64,000 bases of DNA from Novosphingobium sp. (GCA_024236175.1 JACKKY010000002.1:744001-808000); one strand, 5' to 3'; shown: positions 8,790 through 17,355, counted from the first letter of the stretch. The notes: generated by a model from the letters alone, not told the origin. Program-made: numbers and translations.

Positions 8790-8843
8790 GCCATTGCCTT
8801 GAGCCGCGCCATTGGGAATGATGGCAGGGATCATGGCAATGGC
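8790..8843. promoter_or_regulatory. Inverted repeat GCCATTGCC / GGCAATGGC upstream of VOC gene
   Basis: Two perfect 9-bp arms at 8790-8798 and 8835-8843, 36 bp apart, lie in the 115-bp gap before the VOC gene at 8862. The GCCATTGC core recurs in other promoter gaps of the catabolic region (17166, 24605). It may be an operator pair; no regulator is known. Confidence 0.3.
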
Positions 8844-8861
8844 CATTCGGGAGACGACACG

Positions 8862-9326
8862 ATGATCAGAGGTATCCACCACATCGGCATGAACTGCCGC
8901 GACATGGAACGGATGAAGAAGTTCTATTGCGACGCCTTCGGCTTCAGGCCGGTCGACGAGGAAGGCTTCGCCTGGGAAAACGAGCCGATGATGGACCACA
9001 TCGTCGACGTGAAGGATTCGGCGTCGAAGGGGTGCATGCTGCGAGCCGGCACCTGCTACCTCGAACTGTTCGAATACAGCGCGCCGCCGCCCGCCTCCCC
9101 CGATCCCAAGCGGCCCAACGATCGCGGCTACACCCATTTCTGCATCGACGTGACCGAGATGGAAAAGGACATGGAGCACCTCAAGAAGTGCGGCATGACC
9201 TTCAACGACCGCGAGTTCGTCGATGTCGGCCATGTGAAGACGCTCTACGGCTACGATCCCGAAGGCAACGTCATCGAAATCCAGCAATGCGCGCCCGAGA
9301 ACGGCTTCACGCTGGAAGAGCTGTAG
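8862..9326 (+). CDS. VOC family protein
   Basis: A 154-residue VOC-fold protein. IRGIHHIGMNCRDMERMKKFY at the start contains a metal-ligand-type His (His6 or His7), THFCIDV in the middle gives a second His, and VKTLYGYDPEGNVIEIQQ near the end carries the ligand-position Glu. The complete ligand set suggests a metal-dependent enzyme, for example a glyoxalase, epimerase or dioxygenase. ATG 8862 follows CGGGAGACGACACG; an earlier in-frame ATG at 8799 would add 21 residues unlike the family. It sits between two SDR genes. Confidence 0.84.
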   Translation: MIRGIHHIGMNCRDMERMKKFYCDAFGFRPVDEEGFAWENEPMMDHIVDVKDSASKGCMLRAGTCYLELFEYSAPPPASPDPKRPNDRGYTHFCIDVTEMEKDMEHLKKCGMTFNDREFVDVGHVKTLYGYDPEGNVIEIQQCAPENGFTLEEL

Positions 9327-9378
9327 GCGACACCCCCTTCGGGCCGGACCGGTGGCACGAAGGGGCGCCCGTCCATTT

Positions 9379-9395
9379 ACTTTGCATTGCAAAGT
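9379..9395. promoter_or_regulatory. Perfect 17-bp palindromic operator candidate before SDR gene
   Basis: ACTTTGCA-T-TGCAAAGT is a perfect palindrome about 58 bp upstream of the SDR start at 9453. Its first 12 bases are identical to 3091-3102. It is AT-rich in a GC-rich background, which favours a protein-binding site. The regulator is unknown. Confidence 0.5.
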
Positions 9396-9452
9396 CAAGG
9401 AGAAGCCGATAGTCCACCGGCATTGCACCAACACGATTGCGGGGAGAGGAAC

Positions 9453-10400
9453 ATGGCCGGCATCGGTTTCGAAGGACGCGTAGCGATTGTCACGGGCGCG
9501 GGCGGCGGACTGGGCCGCGAACATGCGCTGGAACTGGCGCGGCGCGGCGCCAGCGTGCTGGTCAACGACCTGGGTGGCGACGTCGCCGGAAACAACGGCT
9601 CGCCCGCCATGGCGGAACAGGTCGTCGAGGAGATCAGGGGCGCCGGCGGCACGGCGCAGGCCAATTGCGACACGGTCGCCACCACCGAAGGCGCGGAAGC
9701 GATCGTCGCCCAGGCGATCGACAGCTTCGGCAAGGTCGACGTGCTCATCAACAACGCCGGCATCATGCGCAACGCCAGCATCGAGGACACCACCGACGAG
9801 GACTGGGACGCGGTGATCGCGACTCACCTCACCGGCAGCTTCAAGATGACCCGCGCCGTGTGGCCGCACATGAAGGCGCAGGGCTATGGCCGGATCGTCT
9901 ACACCGCGTCGAGCGCGGGCCTGTTCGGCAATCCCTATTGCGGCGCCTACGGCGCGGCCAAGGCGGGCATCGCCGGGCTGATGAACACCGCCGCGCGCGA
10001 AGGCGAGGAGCACGGCATCCTGTGCAACTCGCTGATGCCGAACGCGATGACCCGCATGGCGGCGCAAGCCGGCGCGGACTGGGCCGAGCGCATGCCCGAG
10101 CTGGAACACGTCATGCCGCCCGAGATCGGCAATTCGATGAATCCCGAATTCAACATGCCGCTCGCCGTCTATCTCGCGAGCGAGGCCTGCACCGTCACCC
10201 AGGGCCTCTATTCGCAATGCCTCGGCCGGTCGGCGCGCGTGTTCCTGGGCGTTGTCCCGGGATGGCAGTCGCATCGCCAGAGCGCCCCCAGCGTCGAGCA
10301 GATCGCCGAGCACTGGGCCGAAATCACCGACATGACGCGCGGCTACGCAGTGCCGATGACCGCCACGGAAGAACACGGCATCGTCCTGTCGCAGGGCTGA
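9453..10400 (+). CDS. SDR family oxidoreductase (MFE-2 hydroxyacyl-CoA dehydrogenase-like)
   Basis: A 315-residue SDR. TGAGGGLGREHAL near the N-terminus with a Gly-Gly-Leu-Gly loop, VNDLGGD after the second strand, NNAGI, and YGAAKAG for the Tyr/Lys pair resemble the dehydrogenase units of peroxisomal-type multifunctional enzyme 2, which oxidise 3-hydroxyacyl-CoA. That family resemblance is suggestive, not decisive. The C-terminal part is longer than in simple SDRs. ATG 9453 is chosen because GGGGAGAGGAAC precedes it. A palindromic operator candidate lies about 58 bp upstream, so it may have its own promoter. Confidence 0.86.
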   Translation: MAGIGFEGRVAIVTGAGGGLGREHALELARRGASVLVNDLGGDVAGNNGSPAMAEQVVEEIRGAGGTAQANCDTVATTEGAEAIVAQAIDSFGKVDVLINNAGIMRNASIEDTTDEDWDAVIATHLTGSFKMTRAVWPHMKAQGYGRIVYTASSAGLFGNPYCGAYGAAKAGIAGLMNTAAREGEEHGILCNSLMPNAMTRMAAQAGADWAERMPELEHVMPPEIGNSMNPEFNMPLAVYLASEACTVTQGLYSQCLGRSARVFLGVVPGWQSHRQSAPSVEQIAEHWAEITDMTRGYAVPMTATEEHGIVLSQG

Positions 10401-10517
10401 CGAACCGGCGCACAGGCAAGCACTGAAAACCCGGTTCTCTCCTCCTCCCCACGGGAGAAGGATGCGCGGGCCTGCGCTCGCAATGACGTGTGGGTGATCC
10501 GGAAAACCACGTTTCCC

Positions 10518-10546
10518 TTGACAGATATAACCATATAGGTTATATG
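10518..10546 (+). promoter_or_regulatory. Orphan promoter with perfect palindromic operator
   Basis: TTGACA (10518-10523), 17 bp, then TATATG (10541-10546) form a strong sigma70-type promoter. The spacer and -10 region contain ATATAACC-ATATA-GGTTATAT (10525-10545), a perfect palindrome with 8-bp arms. Such overlap is typical of autoregulated ArsR/MarR/TetR-type repressor genes. No gene follows on this strand before the convergent TonB receptor. Confidence 0.55.
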
Positions 10547-11040
10547 GCCACCGCCTCTTTCGCGAGGCAGAACCGGGAGCGGGCAGGGCCGGCCTGCATT
10601 GCTCCCTCCCGCTTCCGCCCTTCGGGATGGTAGCGGACGCGGCCGGCGCGTGGGCCTGTGCCAATGGGCGGTAGTCCAAGGCAAAGCCGACAAGCGCCAG
10701 ACGCGGCAGTCCGGATGCATGCGGGTTCGCGCTCCGCCCCCATACCTCGCCGACATAGCTGGTGAGCTCTGAACGGGACCGGCGACCCGCCATTGGCGCG
10801 GCGCAATCAGCCGCGAGGGGAAAGGCGCGCGCCGCGATTCCCGCGCACCTCTCTCCGGCCGGTCGCGGAAACGGGCCGAACCGGACAGCGTCGCGGTTGG
10901 GCGCCCCGGTCGTTCGCAACATCCTTCCGCCCGCCCCCGGCACGCGGCCCGTCCCTGACGCCGCGCCGGCCGCGCGATTCGTTTCCTTCCCCCGGCGCAA
11001 GTCCGCATTCGCCAGCGGAGGATGCAGCACGCCCTACGCT

Positions 11041-11068
11041 CGTCATTCCCGCGAAAGCGGGAATGACG
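11041..11068. repeat. Dispersed palindromic repeat
   Basis: CGTCATTCCCGC-GAAA-GCGGGAATGACG: perfect 12-bp arms with a GAAA loop. Related copies are at 22616-22705 and 27742-27769. This is a REP-like extragenic palindrome. Confidence 0.8.
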
Positions 11069-11115
11069 AAGTTTAGTTTCGTGGGTGGGACGACGCGGAA
11101 AGCGAACGAACGCTC

Positions 11116-13074
11116 CTAGAAATCGACCAGCAGGGAAGCGGAGAACCGGCGTCGCTCGCCCGGTATCAGCGTCTGGCTGGCGACCGCGATCCAGCGCTTC
11201 TCGTCCAGCACGTTCTGCACTTTCGCGCGGATCGTCGCCGGATAGCGGCCGAGCATCACCGGCTGGCGGAACCCGATGTCGAGATCGTTGCGGGTCGGCA
11301 GTTTCAGCTGCCGGCCGCCCAGTTCCGGCAACGGCCGCGCGCTCGCGACGGTCCTGCCGCGAATGGTCGCGCTCAGCGTCGGGGTGAAGCCGCCCCACAG
11401 GTCGGTGCGATAGTTGGCGTCGAAGCTGAGTTTCACCGGCGGCCGCGATTCCACCGGGCGATTTCCGACGTCGCCGCTCTCGACGCCCGGACCGGACACT
11501 TCCGCTTTCATGAATACCGCTCCGGCAAGCAGGCTCAGCCGGTCGTCGGCGAGATGGCCGGACAGGGAAACCTCGATGCCGCGATGCGTTTCCGTCCCCA
11601 GGCGCGTGAACCGGTTGCCGGCATCGAACGAGAAATAGGGCTTGGTGATTTCGAACGCGCTCAGCACGATCTGCCCGGCCGGCAATTTCCAGCGCAGCCC
11701 CACTTCGTATTGGGTGCTGCGTGCGGCAGGAAGCTGCTCGTTCCGGTTGAGCGCCGTCTCCGGGGCCGCGCCGCTGTCCTCGAGGCCGCGCTGGGTGCCG
11801 CCGAACAGGATCAGGTCGGACGTGACGTCGATGCCGATGCTGGCGTTGTAGAGCCACTCCTTCTTCCGGGACGTCGTCACGCCGCCCTGGTCGGTCTGGC
11901 GCGCCCGGAAATCCGCCCGCTGCAGGCCGAGATTGACCTGCCCGACGCCGTCCCACTTGCCGAGATAGCCGAGCAGCCAGGCTGTCTGCCTGACCTTGCC
12001 CACGTTGACGGGCGAGAAGACGAAATCGGGCCTGAGCTCGCTGCCCGGCTCGCCGAAGGTCACATCGTCGAGCACCGCGATGTCGGAACCGTCCGATTCG
12101 GTATAGCGGTCGCGCCCCCGGAAGCCGGCGAGCAGGCGATGCCGCCACCGGCCGCTGCCGAAACGATAGGCGAACTGCACCTCGCCGCTCAGGGAACGCA
12201 GGTCCTGCACGGGATCGGCGATGACGACGTGGCCCGCCTGCCCGGACCCGTCGGATATGATGAACAGCTCGGTATAGTTTTCCTTGCGCTTGATCGAGGA
12301 GCGGAACAGGCCGCCACGCAATGAAAGCCGGTCGGTCAGCCGTGCCTTCACCGTGGTGCCGAGATTGATGCTGTCGTTTTCGTTCATCGCCCAGAACGAG
12401 GCGTATTGCCGGTTCCTGCGAATCGGCTCCGGGACGTTGTTCCCCCTCACGACGATGTAGGGCTTGGTATCGCCGTAGCGGATGAAACCGCCGCTGATGA
12501 ACGGGCTGATCTCCACGGTGGCGAAGCGCACCACCGGCTTGAGCGCGAACGAGTAATTCTCGCTGTGCCCGCCGTCGAGCTGCTTCGAGTGCCCCTGCGC
12601 CACCCCGGCGACGAGGCCGATCCGGTCCGATGCGACCGGAATCTGCATGTCGAGTTCGGTGACGTATCCGCCGTACTGGGTGAGATGCACCCCCACCCCC
12701 GCCGAGAAATCGCCGTGGACCGTGCGCAGCCGGTCGTCGACGATGCCGGTCGGCGCCGGAAAGGGATACTCCAGCGCCGCGAAACCGACACGCTCGGCCT
12801 GGCTCGCGCGCACCCGGAAGGACACGTTTGCCACCGGGTCGAAATAGATGCCGTCGAGCCGGGCGTTGCCGGCTTCCAGCGGGCTGAAGGCGCGCACGTT
12901 GTTCTGCGAATAGAGGCCGGTCGATTCCAGCCCCACCGACGTGCCGAAAGCGTCGTCCGCGCTGGCCACCGCGTCTTCCGCCGACTTCTGCTGCTGGGCG
13001 TGGACCCCGGCCGGCACCGCCATGGCCGCGCATGCCAGCACACTGGCCATCGGATAGCGGCATTTGGCTGGCAC
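11116..13074 (-). CDS. TonB-dependent receptor (short-plug type), paralogue A
   Basis: A 652-residue outer-membrane receptor with a signal peptide (MASVLACAAMAVPAGVHA, then QQQ). The plug region carries NVRAFSPLEAGNARLDGIYF and VGFAALEYPFPAPTGIVD, and repeated amphipathic strands end in the outer-membrane signature LLVDF with terminal Phe. It is close to the neighbour at 13175-15127. The start is GTG 13074: GGGAG lies 7 bp upstream and the adjacent paralogue aligns from the same place, while the upstream extension is Arg-rich. Ligand unknown; members may carry siderophores or organic substrates. The conserved promoter is described separately. Confidence 0.85.
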   Translation of the reverse strand: MPAKCRYPMASVLACAAMAVPAGVHAQQQKSAEDAVASADDAFGTSVGLESTGLYSQNNVRAFSPLEAGNARLDGIYFDPVANVSFRVRASQAERVGFAALEYPFPAPTGIVDDRLRTVHGDFSAGVGVHLTQYGGYVTELDMQIPVASDRIGLVAGVAQGHSKQLDGGHSENYSFALKPVVRFATVEISPFISGGFIRYGDTKPYIVVRGNNVPEPIRRNRQYASFWAMNENDSINLGTTVKARLTDRLSLRGGLFRSSIKRKENYTELFIISDGSGQAGHVVIADPVQDLRSLSGEVQFAYRFGSGRWRHRLLAGFRGRDRYTESDGSDIAVLDDVTFGEPGSELRPDFVFSPVNVGKVRQTAWLLGYLGKWDGVGQVNLGLQRADFRARQTDQGGVTTSRKKEWLYNASIGIDVTSDLILFGGTQRGLEDSGAAPETALNRNEQLPAARSTQYEVGLRWKLPAGQIVLSAFEITKPYFSFDAGNRFTRLGTETHRGIEVSLSGHLADDRLSLLAGAVFMKAEVSGPGVESGDVGNRPVESRPPVKLSFDANYRTDLWGGFTPTLSATIRGRTVASARPLPELGGRQLKLPTRNDLDIGFRQPVMLGRYPATIRAKVQNVLDEKRWIAVASQTLIPGERRRFSASLLVDF

Positions 13075-13092
13075 TTCGTTCTCCCTTTCCGG

Positions 13093-13121
13093 TCTAAAGC
13101 AAGCCGCCGGACGAGATTCAA
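13093..13121 (-). promoter_or_regulatory. Promoter of TonB receptor A
   Basis: Read on the minus strand, TTGAAT (13116-13121), 17 bp, TTTAGA (13093-13098). The same hexamers and spacing occur before receptor B at 15147-15175. The implied leader before the GTG start is only about 12 nt. Confidence 0.5.
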
Positions 13122-13127
13122 CCGGCA

Positions 13128-13150
13128 AATGATCACGCGTGAGTCTCATT
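13128..13150. promoter_or_regulatory. Conserved upstream element, receptor A
   Basis: The 23-bp element begins AATGATCAC and ends CTCATT; it contains the palindrome TCACGCGTGA. The receptor B promoter has a matching 23-bp element at 15181-15203. It lies just upstream of the -35 hexamer, the place of an activator site. Confidence 0.45.
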
Positions 13151-13174
13151 CTGGCCGGATGCGGATTCGCGATC

Positions 13175-15127
13175 CTAGAAGTCGACAAGCAACGACGCCG
13201 ATATCCTGCGGCGATCGGCCGGGAAGAAGGTGTTGCTCGCGACGACCAGCCAGCGGGCCGTGTCGAGGACGTTCTCCACCTTGAACCGGAACGTGGCCGG
13301 ATAGCGGCCCAGCCTGAGCGGCTGGCGCGCGCCGATATCCACCGAGCTGCGGCCAGCCAGCATGAGCTGGCGCCCGTCAGTTCCCTCCAGCGGGCTCGAC
13401 ATCGCCGCGGTCTTGCTGAAATAGCTGACGCTCAAGGTCGGCGTGAAACCGCCCCACAGGTCGGTGCGGTAGTTGGCATCGAGGCGGAACTGCTCGGGAC
13501 GCGTCCCGACCGGGCGGCGGCCGACCACGCCCTGCTCGCGCCCGGGGCCGCTGACTTCCGGCTTCATCACCAGCCCGCCGACGAGCAGGTAGAGCCGCTC
13601 GTTCAGGAAATTTCCGGACAGCGATGCCTCGACGCCCCGGTGCCGCACGGTGCCGAGCAGGGTGTAGCGCCGGTCCGCATCGAAGGAAAAGTAGGGCTTC
13701 GATATCTCGAACGCGCTCACCACGAGCTGCCCCGGGCCGAAATCCCAGTGCACGCCTGCCTCGTATTGGGTGCTGCGCGCGGCAGTGAGCTGCTCGTTGC
13801 GATTCGCCGCGGTTTCCGGGGCGGCGCCGCTGTCTTCCAGACCCCGCTGGGTGCCGCCGTAGATCATCAGGTGCGGGGTGATCTCCAGGCCGAGGCTCGC
13901 GTTGTAGAGCCAGACGTTCTCGCGCGTGCGCGTGGTGCCGTCGGCATCGACGAAGCGGGCCCGGAACGACGCCCGCTGCAGCCCGAGATTGATGCGCCCG
14001 ACCCCGTCGATCTGGCCGAAATATCCCGCCAGCCACGAAGTCTGCCGCACCTTTCCGCGATTGACGGCGGAGAAGGCGAAATCCGGCTCGAGATCGGTGT
14101 CCCGCACTCCGTAGGGAACCTGCCCGAGGTCAAGGATGTCGGACCCGCCGGACTCGGTATAGCGGTCGCGCCCGCGAAAGCCCGCGATCAGGCGGTGCTC
14201 CCAGCCGCCGGTCCCGAAGCGGTAGACCCCCTGCACCTCGCCGCTCCAGGAATGGAGGTTCTGCCTCGGGTCGGCGATGACGATATGGTCGGCGTCCGCG
14301 CCGGCTTCCGGCAGGGCGAATATCTCGGTGAAGTTGTCCTTGCGCAGCAGGGTCGACTTGAACAGCCCCGCGCGCAGCGAGAGCCGGCCGGTAAGCCGCG
14401 CTTTCAGAGTCGCGCCGTAATTGACGTTGTCGCGATTGTTCTTCGCCCAGAACGATCCGAAGTAGCGCTTCGCCTTCGGCAGCCTGGGAATGAAAGGCCC
14501 CGCCGACACCGTCACCGTGCGCGCTTCGGCGTCGCGGACGTAATTGGCGCTGTAGAAGGGGCTGAACTCCACGCCCTCGAAGCGCAGGACCGGCTTGAAC
14601 GCGAAGGAGTAATTCGCTTCCGTCGCGCCATCCACGAACACCGCGTTGCCGTGCGAAACGCCCGCGACGACGCCCAGGCGATCCCTGATCACGGGGATCT
14701 GCGCATCGACGATGCCGACATAGCTGCCGTACTGCTGCTTGTGCATTTCCAGCCCCACCGAAAGGTCGTTGCCCACCGTGCGCAACCGGTTGTCGACGAT
14801 GCCCGTCGGGGCCGGGAACGGATAGTCGAGCGCGGCGAAACCGACCCGCATGGTCTGGCTCGCCCTGGCGCGAAGCGTGATCAGGCTGACCGGATCGAAA
14901 TAGATCCCGTCGATGCGCGCGTTGCCGGCGTCGAGCGGGCTGAAACCGCGCACGTTGTGCTGCGAATAGATGCCCGTCGATTCCAGCCCGACGGAGGTGC
15001 CGAAGGCGTCGTCGGCACTGGTGACCGCATTCTCCGTCGACTTCTGCTGGGCACGCGACGCCGCCGGCATCGCCACGGCTGCGCACGCCAGAACACTGGC
15101 GATCAAACAGCGGCAATTGTCCGGCAT
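13175..15127 (-). CDS. TonB-dependent receptor (short-plug type), paralogue B
   Basis: A 650-residue paralogue of the preceding receptor: signal peptide LIASVLACAAVAMPAASRA, plug with NVRGFSPLDAGNARIDGIYF and VGFAALDYPFPAPTGIVD, beta-barrel strands, and the same C-terminal LLVDF. Start ATG 15127 is preferred because GGAGGGGG lies about 8 bp upstream; ATG 15133 is nearly on top of that site. The two receptors are in the same direction, 100 bp apart, each with its own copy of the promoter, so a tandem duplication included the regulatory region. The cargo may be the compound degraded by the neighbouring enzymes (inference). Confidence 0.86.
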   Translation of the reverse strand: MPDNCRCLIASVLACAAVAMPAASRAQQKSTENAVTSADDAFGTSVGLESTGIYSQHNVRGFSPLDAGNARIDGIYFDPVSLITLRARASQTMRVGFAALDYPFPAPTGIVDNRLRTVGNDLSVGLEMHKQQYGSYVGIVDAQIPVIRDRLGVVAGVSHGNAVFVDGATEANYSFAFKPVLRFEGVEFSPFYSANYVRDAEARTVTVSAGPFIPRLPKAKRYFGSFWAKNNRDNVNYGATLKARLTGRLSLRAGLFKSTLLRKDNFTEIFALPEAGADADHIVIADPRQNLHSWSGEVQGVYRFGTGGWEHRLIAGFRGRDRYTESGGSDILDLGQVPYGVRDTDLEPDFAFSAVNRGKVRQTSWLAGYFGQIDGVGRINLGLQRASFRARFVDADGTTRTRENVWLYNASLGLEITPHLMIYGGTQRGLEDSGAAPETAANRNEQLTAARSTQYEAGVHWDFGPGQLVVSAFEISKPYFSFDADRRYTLLGTVRHRGVEASLSGNFLNERLYLLVGGLVMKPEVSGPGREQGVVGRRPVGTRPEQFRLDANYRTDLWGGFTPTLSVSYFSKTAAMSSPLEGTDGRQLMLAGRSSVDIGARQPLRLGRYPATFRFKVENVLDTARWLVVASNTFFPADRRRISASLLVDF

Positions 15128-15146
15128 CTGCATTCCCCCTCCGCGG

Positions 15147-15175
15147 TCTAAAGCAACCCGGATGGAGAGATTCAA
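15147..15175 (-). promoter_or_regulatory. Promoter of TonB receptor B
   Basis: Minus strand: TTGAAT (15170-15175), 17 bp, TTTAGA (15147-15152). Identical hexamers and spacing to the receptor A promoter. TTGCATTG overlaps it (15173-15180). Confidence 0.5.
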
Positions 15176-15180
15176 TGCAA

Positions 15181-15203
15181 AATGATCACATTAGCGTATC
15201 ATT
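15181..15203. promoter_or_regulatory. Conserved upstream element, receptor B
   Basis: A 23-bp element beginning AATGATCAC and ending ATCATT (inverted AATGAT/ATCATT), matching 13128-13150 at 16 of 23 positions. Candidate activator site. Confidence 0.45.
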
Positions 15204-15227
15204 CCGGACGTAACCGCCGCCGGCCGG

Positions 15228-16103
15228 TCAACCGTGACGCATGACCACTTCCTGGCTGGTCGAAGCGATCAGCCTGCCTTCCCGGTCGAACAGCAGCCCC
15301 CGGGTGAAGCCCATTCCCGCGCCGGCGAACGGGCTTTCGACCCGGTAGAGCAGCCACTCGTCGGCCCGGGCGCTGCCGTGGAAGGCGATGTGGTGGCTGG
15401 TCGTCAGCGCCGGGTAGCGCGCCGGAAAGGGCGGTCCGTGCAATTCGTTCGCCACCGGCCCCAGCCAGAAGTCCGACGCGAAGGCGATCAGCGGCTGGTG
15501 GAGATCGAGGTCGACAATCCGTTGCGCAGGCGGAATCCGCATCCAGAAGTCGCGGCGCGCTTCCGGCTCACCGGAAAGATGGAACGTCCGCTCCGGCTCG
15601 GTCAGGCGGAATTCCACAGGGAGCGGCTGGAAATAGGATTTCACCTCTTCGCGCGGCACCCGGTCGGCATTGTCGCCAAGCCAGTCCTGCAGCGGCGGAA
15701 GCTCTTCGGGCCCCGGCAATCCCGTCGTCGCAGCGGCCTGGTGGCTCGGCCCTTCGCCGCCGCTGTAGAAGGAGCACAGCATGTCGAACAGCGGCTTGCC
15801 CGCCTGCCACGCGACAACGCGCCGGTTGGCGAAGCTGCGTCCGTCGCGCACGGTCTCGACCTCGTAGTCGATCGGCGAATCCAGCCTGCCGGCGCGCAGG
15901 AAATAGGCGCTGCAGCTGTTGGCAGCCCAGCCCGGCGTCGTGGCCCGGGCGGCCAGCAGGCCCTGCGCGAGGAACTGCCCGCCGAAAATCGCACCCTGGG
16001 AATTGTCGTGCATGTGCCCGCTGCGGAACGTCGACGGCCCGATCGGGTCGAGCCGCAGCATGTCCTCGGCAAGCGATGCGAAGGGATCCTCGGTGGCTGG
16101 CAA
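15228..16103 (-). CDS. tesB: Acyl-CoA thioesterase II (TesB-like, double hotdog)
   Basis: A 291-residue TesB-family thioesterase that hydrolyses acyl-CoA to free acid and CoA. It opens with LAEDMLRLDPIGPSTFRSG, continues with IFGGQFLAQGLLAA (first hotdog) and ends with SHHIAFH, DEWLLYRVESPFAGAGMGFTRG and SQEVVMR (second hotdog). The likely start is TTG 16103, 6 bp after AAGGA and 19 bp after the upstream lactonase stop; the first ATG (16061) would remove the first 14 residues. It may release CoA from dead-end intermediates of the neighbouring pathway. Confidence 0.87.
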   Translation of the reverse strand: MPATEDPFASLAEDMLRLDPIGPSTFRSGHMHDNSQGAIFGGQFLAQGLLAARATTPGWAANSCSAYFLRAGRLDSPIDYEVETVRDGRSFANRRVVAWQAGKPLFDMLCSFYSGGEGPSHQAAATTGLPGPEELPPLQDWLGDNADRVPREEVKSYFQPLPVEFRLTEPERTFHLSGEPEARRDFWMRIPPAQRIVDLDLHQPLIAFASDFWLGPVANELHGPPFPARYPALTTSHHIAFHGSARADEWLLYRVESPFAGAGMGFTRGLLFDREGRLIASTSQEVVMRHG

Positions 16104-16122
16104 GCGGTATCCTTTCCGTATC

Positions 16123-17115
16123 TCAGGCGCGGCCGGCAAAGCGGCGCGCGGCGGCTTCGAAATGCCGGCGCGGATTGTCGATGAACATGCGGTCGACCTG
16201 GTCCTGCGAGATGCCGGCTTCGAGCAGCGCCGGGATGACGTGCTGCGAGACGTGCAGATACTGGTGATCGGGCAGCGCCTTCGCGCGGATCTCCTCGGAC
16301 GGATAATAGTCCGACCAGCAGGCGCAGTCGTGCGAAAGCGTGAGATGATCGACATAGCCGCGCTTCACCATTTCAACGATGGTCGCGACGCGCTCCCGCG
16401 TGGTCGTCACGAAATCGATGCCGAACCGGTCCATGCCGAGGATCGAGCCCTTGTCGGCCAGTTCCATCAGGTAATCGATGTCGGTCGTATCGCCGCAATG
16501 GCCGATGATGACGTCTTCCAGGTTCACGCCTTCGTCCGCGAAAATGCGCTGAGCGATCAGGCCCGAGCGGTTCTGCGGCGCGGTGTGGACGGTGATCGGC
16601 GTCCCGGTCATGACATGGGCCCTTCCGATCGCGCGCATCACCCGCTCGACCCCGGGCGTCAGCCCCGGTTCGTCGATAGCGCATTTGAGTTCGCCGGCCT
16701 TGATGTCGGTGTCGAGGATGCCTTCCCGGATATCCTTCACGAAGAAGTCGACCATCGGCTCGGGCGCTTCGAACATCAGCCCCGGCCCCCAGAGCATGAA
16801 GCCCGACGGCGCTTCGTTGAAGGTGTAGGCGCCGGTCGAAACGACGATGTTGAGATCGGTCTTCGCCGCCACCCTGGCGATGCGCGGGACATAGCGGCCA
16901 AGCCCCAGCACCGTCAGGTCTATGATCGTGTCGATGCCCGCCGCCTTCAGCGCGTCCAGGCGCTCGACCGCGCCCGCGACGACAATGTCTTCCACGAAGT
17001 CAGGCCGGTAGTTCGCGGTGAACTCGTGGTTGTAGGTGAAGATGTGCTCATGGACGAGAACGCGCCCCAGCTCCCCGGAATCCACCGGCCCGCGCGCCGT
17101 TTCCACTTTCGCCAT
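16123..17115 (-). CDS. Phosphotriesterase-like lactonase (amidohydrolase superfamily)
   Basis: A 330-residue member of the phosphotriesterase-related family. The full binuclear-metal set is visible: HEH (His22, His24), Lys144 in AGELKCAID as carbamylation site, His177 in TVHTAP, His206 in IIGHCGDT and Asp263 in LSHDC. Family members are mostly lactonases, so opening a lactone formed during ring degradation is a reasonable role. ATG follows GAGGGTGAC. It is the first gene of a minus-strand pair with the thioesterase. The 240-bp gap to the divergent P450 gene should hold both promoters. Confidence 0.88.
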   Translation of the reverse strand: MAKVETARGPVDSGELGRVLVHEHIFTYNHEFTANYRPDFVEDIVVAGAVERLDALKAAGIDTIIDLTVLGLGRYVPRIARVAAKTDLNIVVSTGAYTFNEAPSGFMLWGPGLMFEAPEPMVDFFVKDIREGILDTDIKAGELKCAIDEPGLTPGVERVMRAIGRAHVMTGTPITVHTAPQNRSGLIAQRIFADEGVNLEDVIIGHCGDTTDIDYLMELADKGSILGMDRFGIDFVTTTRERVATIVEMVKRGYVDHLTLSHDCACWSDYYPSEEIRAKALPDHQYLHVSQHVIPALLEAGISQDQVDRMFIDNPRRHFEAAARRFAGRA

Positions 17116-17165
17116 GTCACCCTCTCCTCACCGTCGGCGTCCCATGCCCGCTGGCTCTAGACGAT

Positions 17166-17173
17166 GCAATGGC
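17166..17173. promoter_or_regulatory. GCCATTGC-type motif in lactonase/P450 divergent region
   Basis: GCAATGGC (reverse complement GCCATTGC) in the 240-bp divergent gap. The same octamer occurs before the VOC gene at 8790 and the first Rieske gene at 24605. Weak evidence on its own. Confidence 0.25.
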
Positions 17174-17355
17174 GAGGCACTGCCGTCCACTGCCCATGCC
17201 CACTCTTGACCTTGGCGGAAGCCCAACCGGTTTGTCGCCCCGTCGCGTCCAGTTTTCCCTTGCGCGCGCGAGGCGGGGCAACTTTGATGAGCCAGGCCGC
17301 CGCAAGAGACGAGCTATCGGCAAGATGGCCGCGGCAAGCAGAGAGGTAGGCTGCC

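Larger units (their letters stand above)
10401..11115. other. 715-bp gap without a gene
   Basis: No protein-like frame on either strand is convincing; the frames that exist are Arg/Pro-rich shadows. The gap holds a strong promoter-like sequence with a palindromic operator (10518-10546) pointing right, where no gene follows, and a dispersed palindromic repeat (11041-11068) close to the end of the convergent TonB receptor gene. It may be the scar of a lost regulator gene. Confidence 0.6.

Noticed and set aside
10547..10633. Short frame beginning ATG 10543 right after the orphan promoter
   Set aside because: Only 29 codons, its ATG overlaps the -10 hexamer, no ribosome binding site, no recognisable protein.
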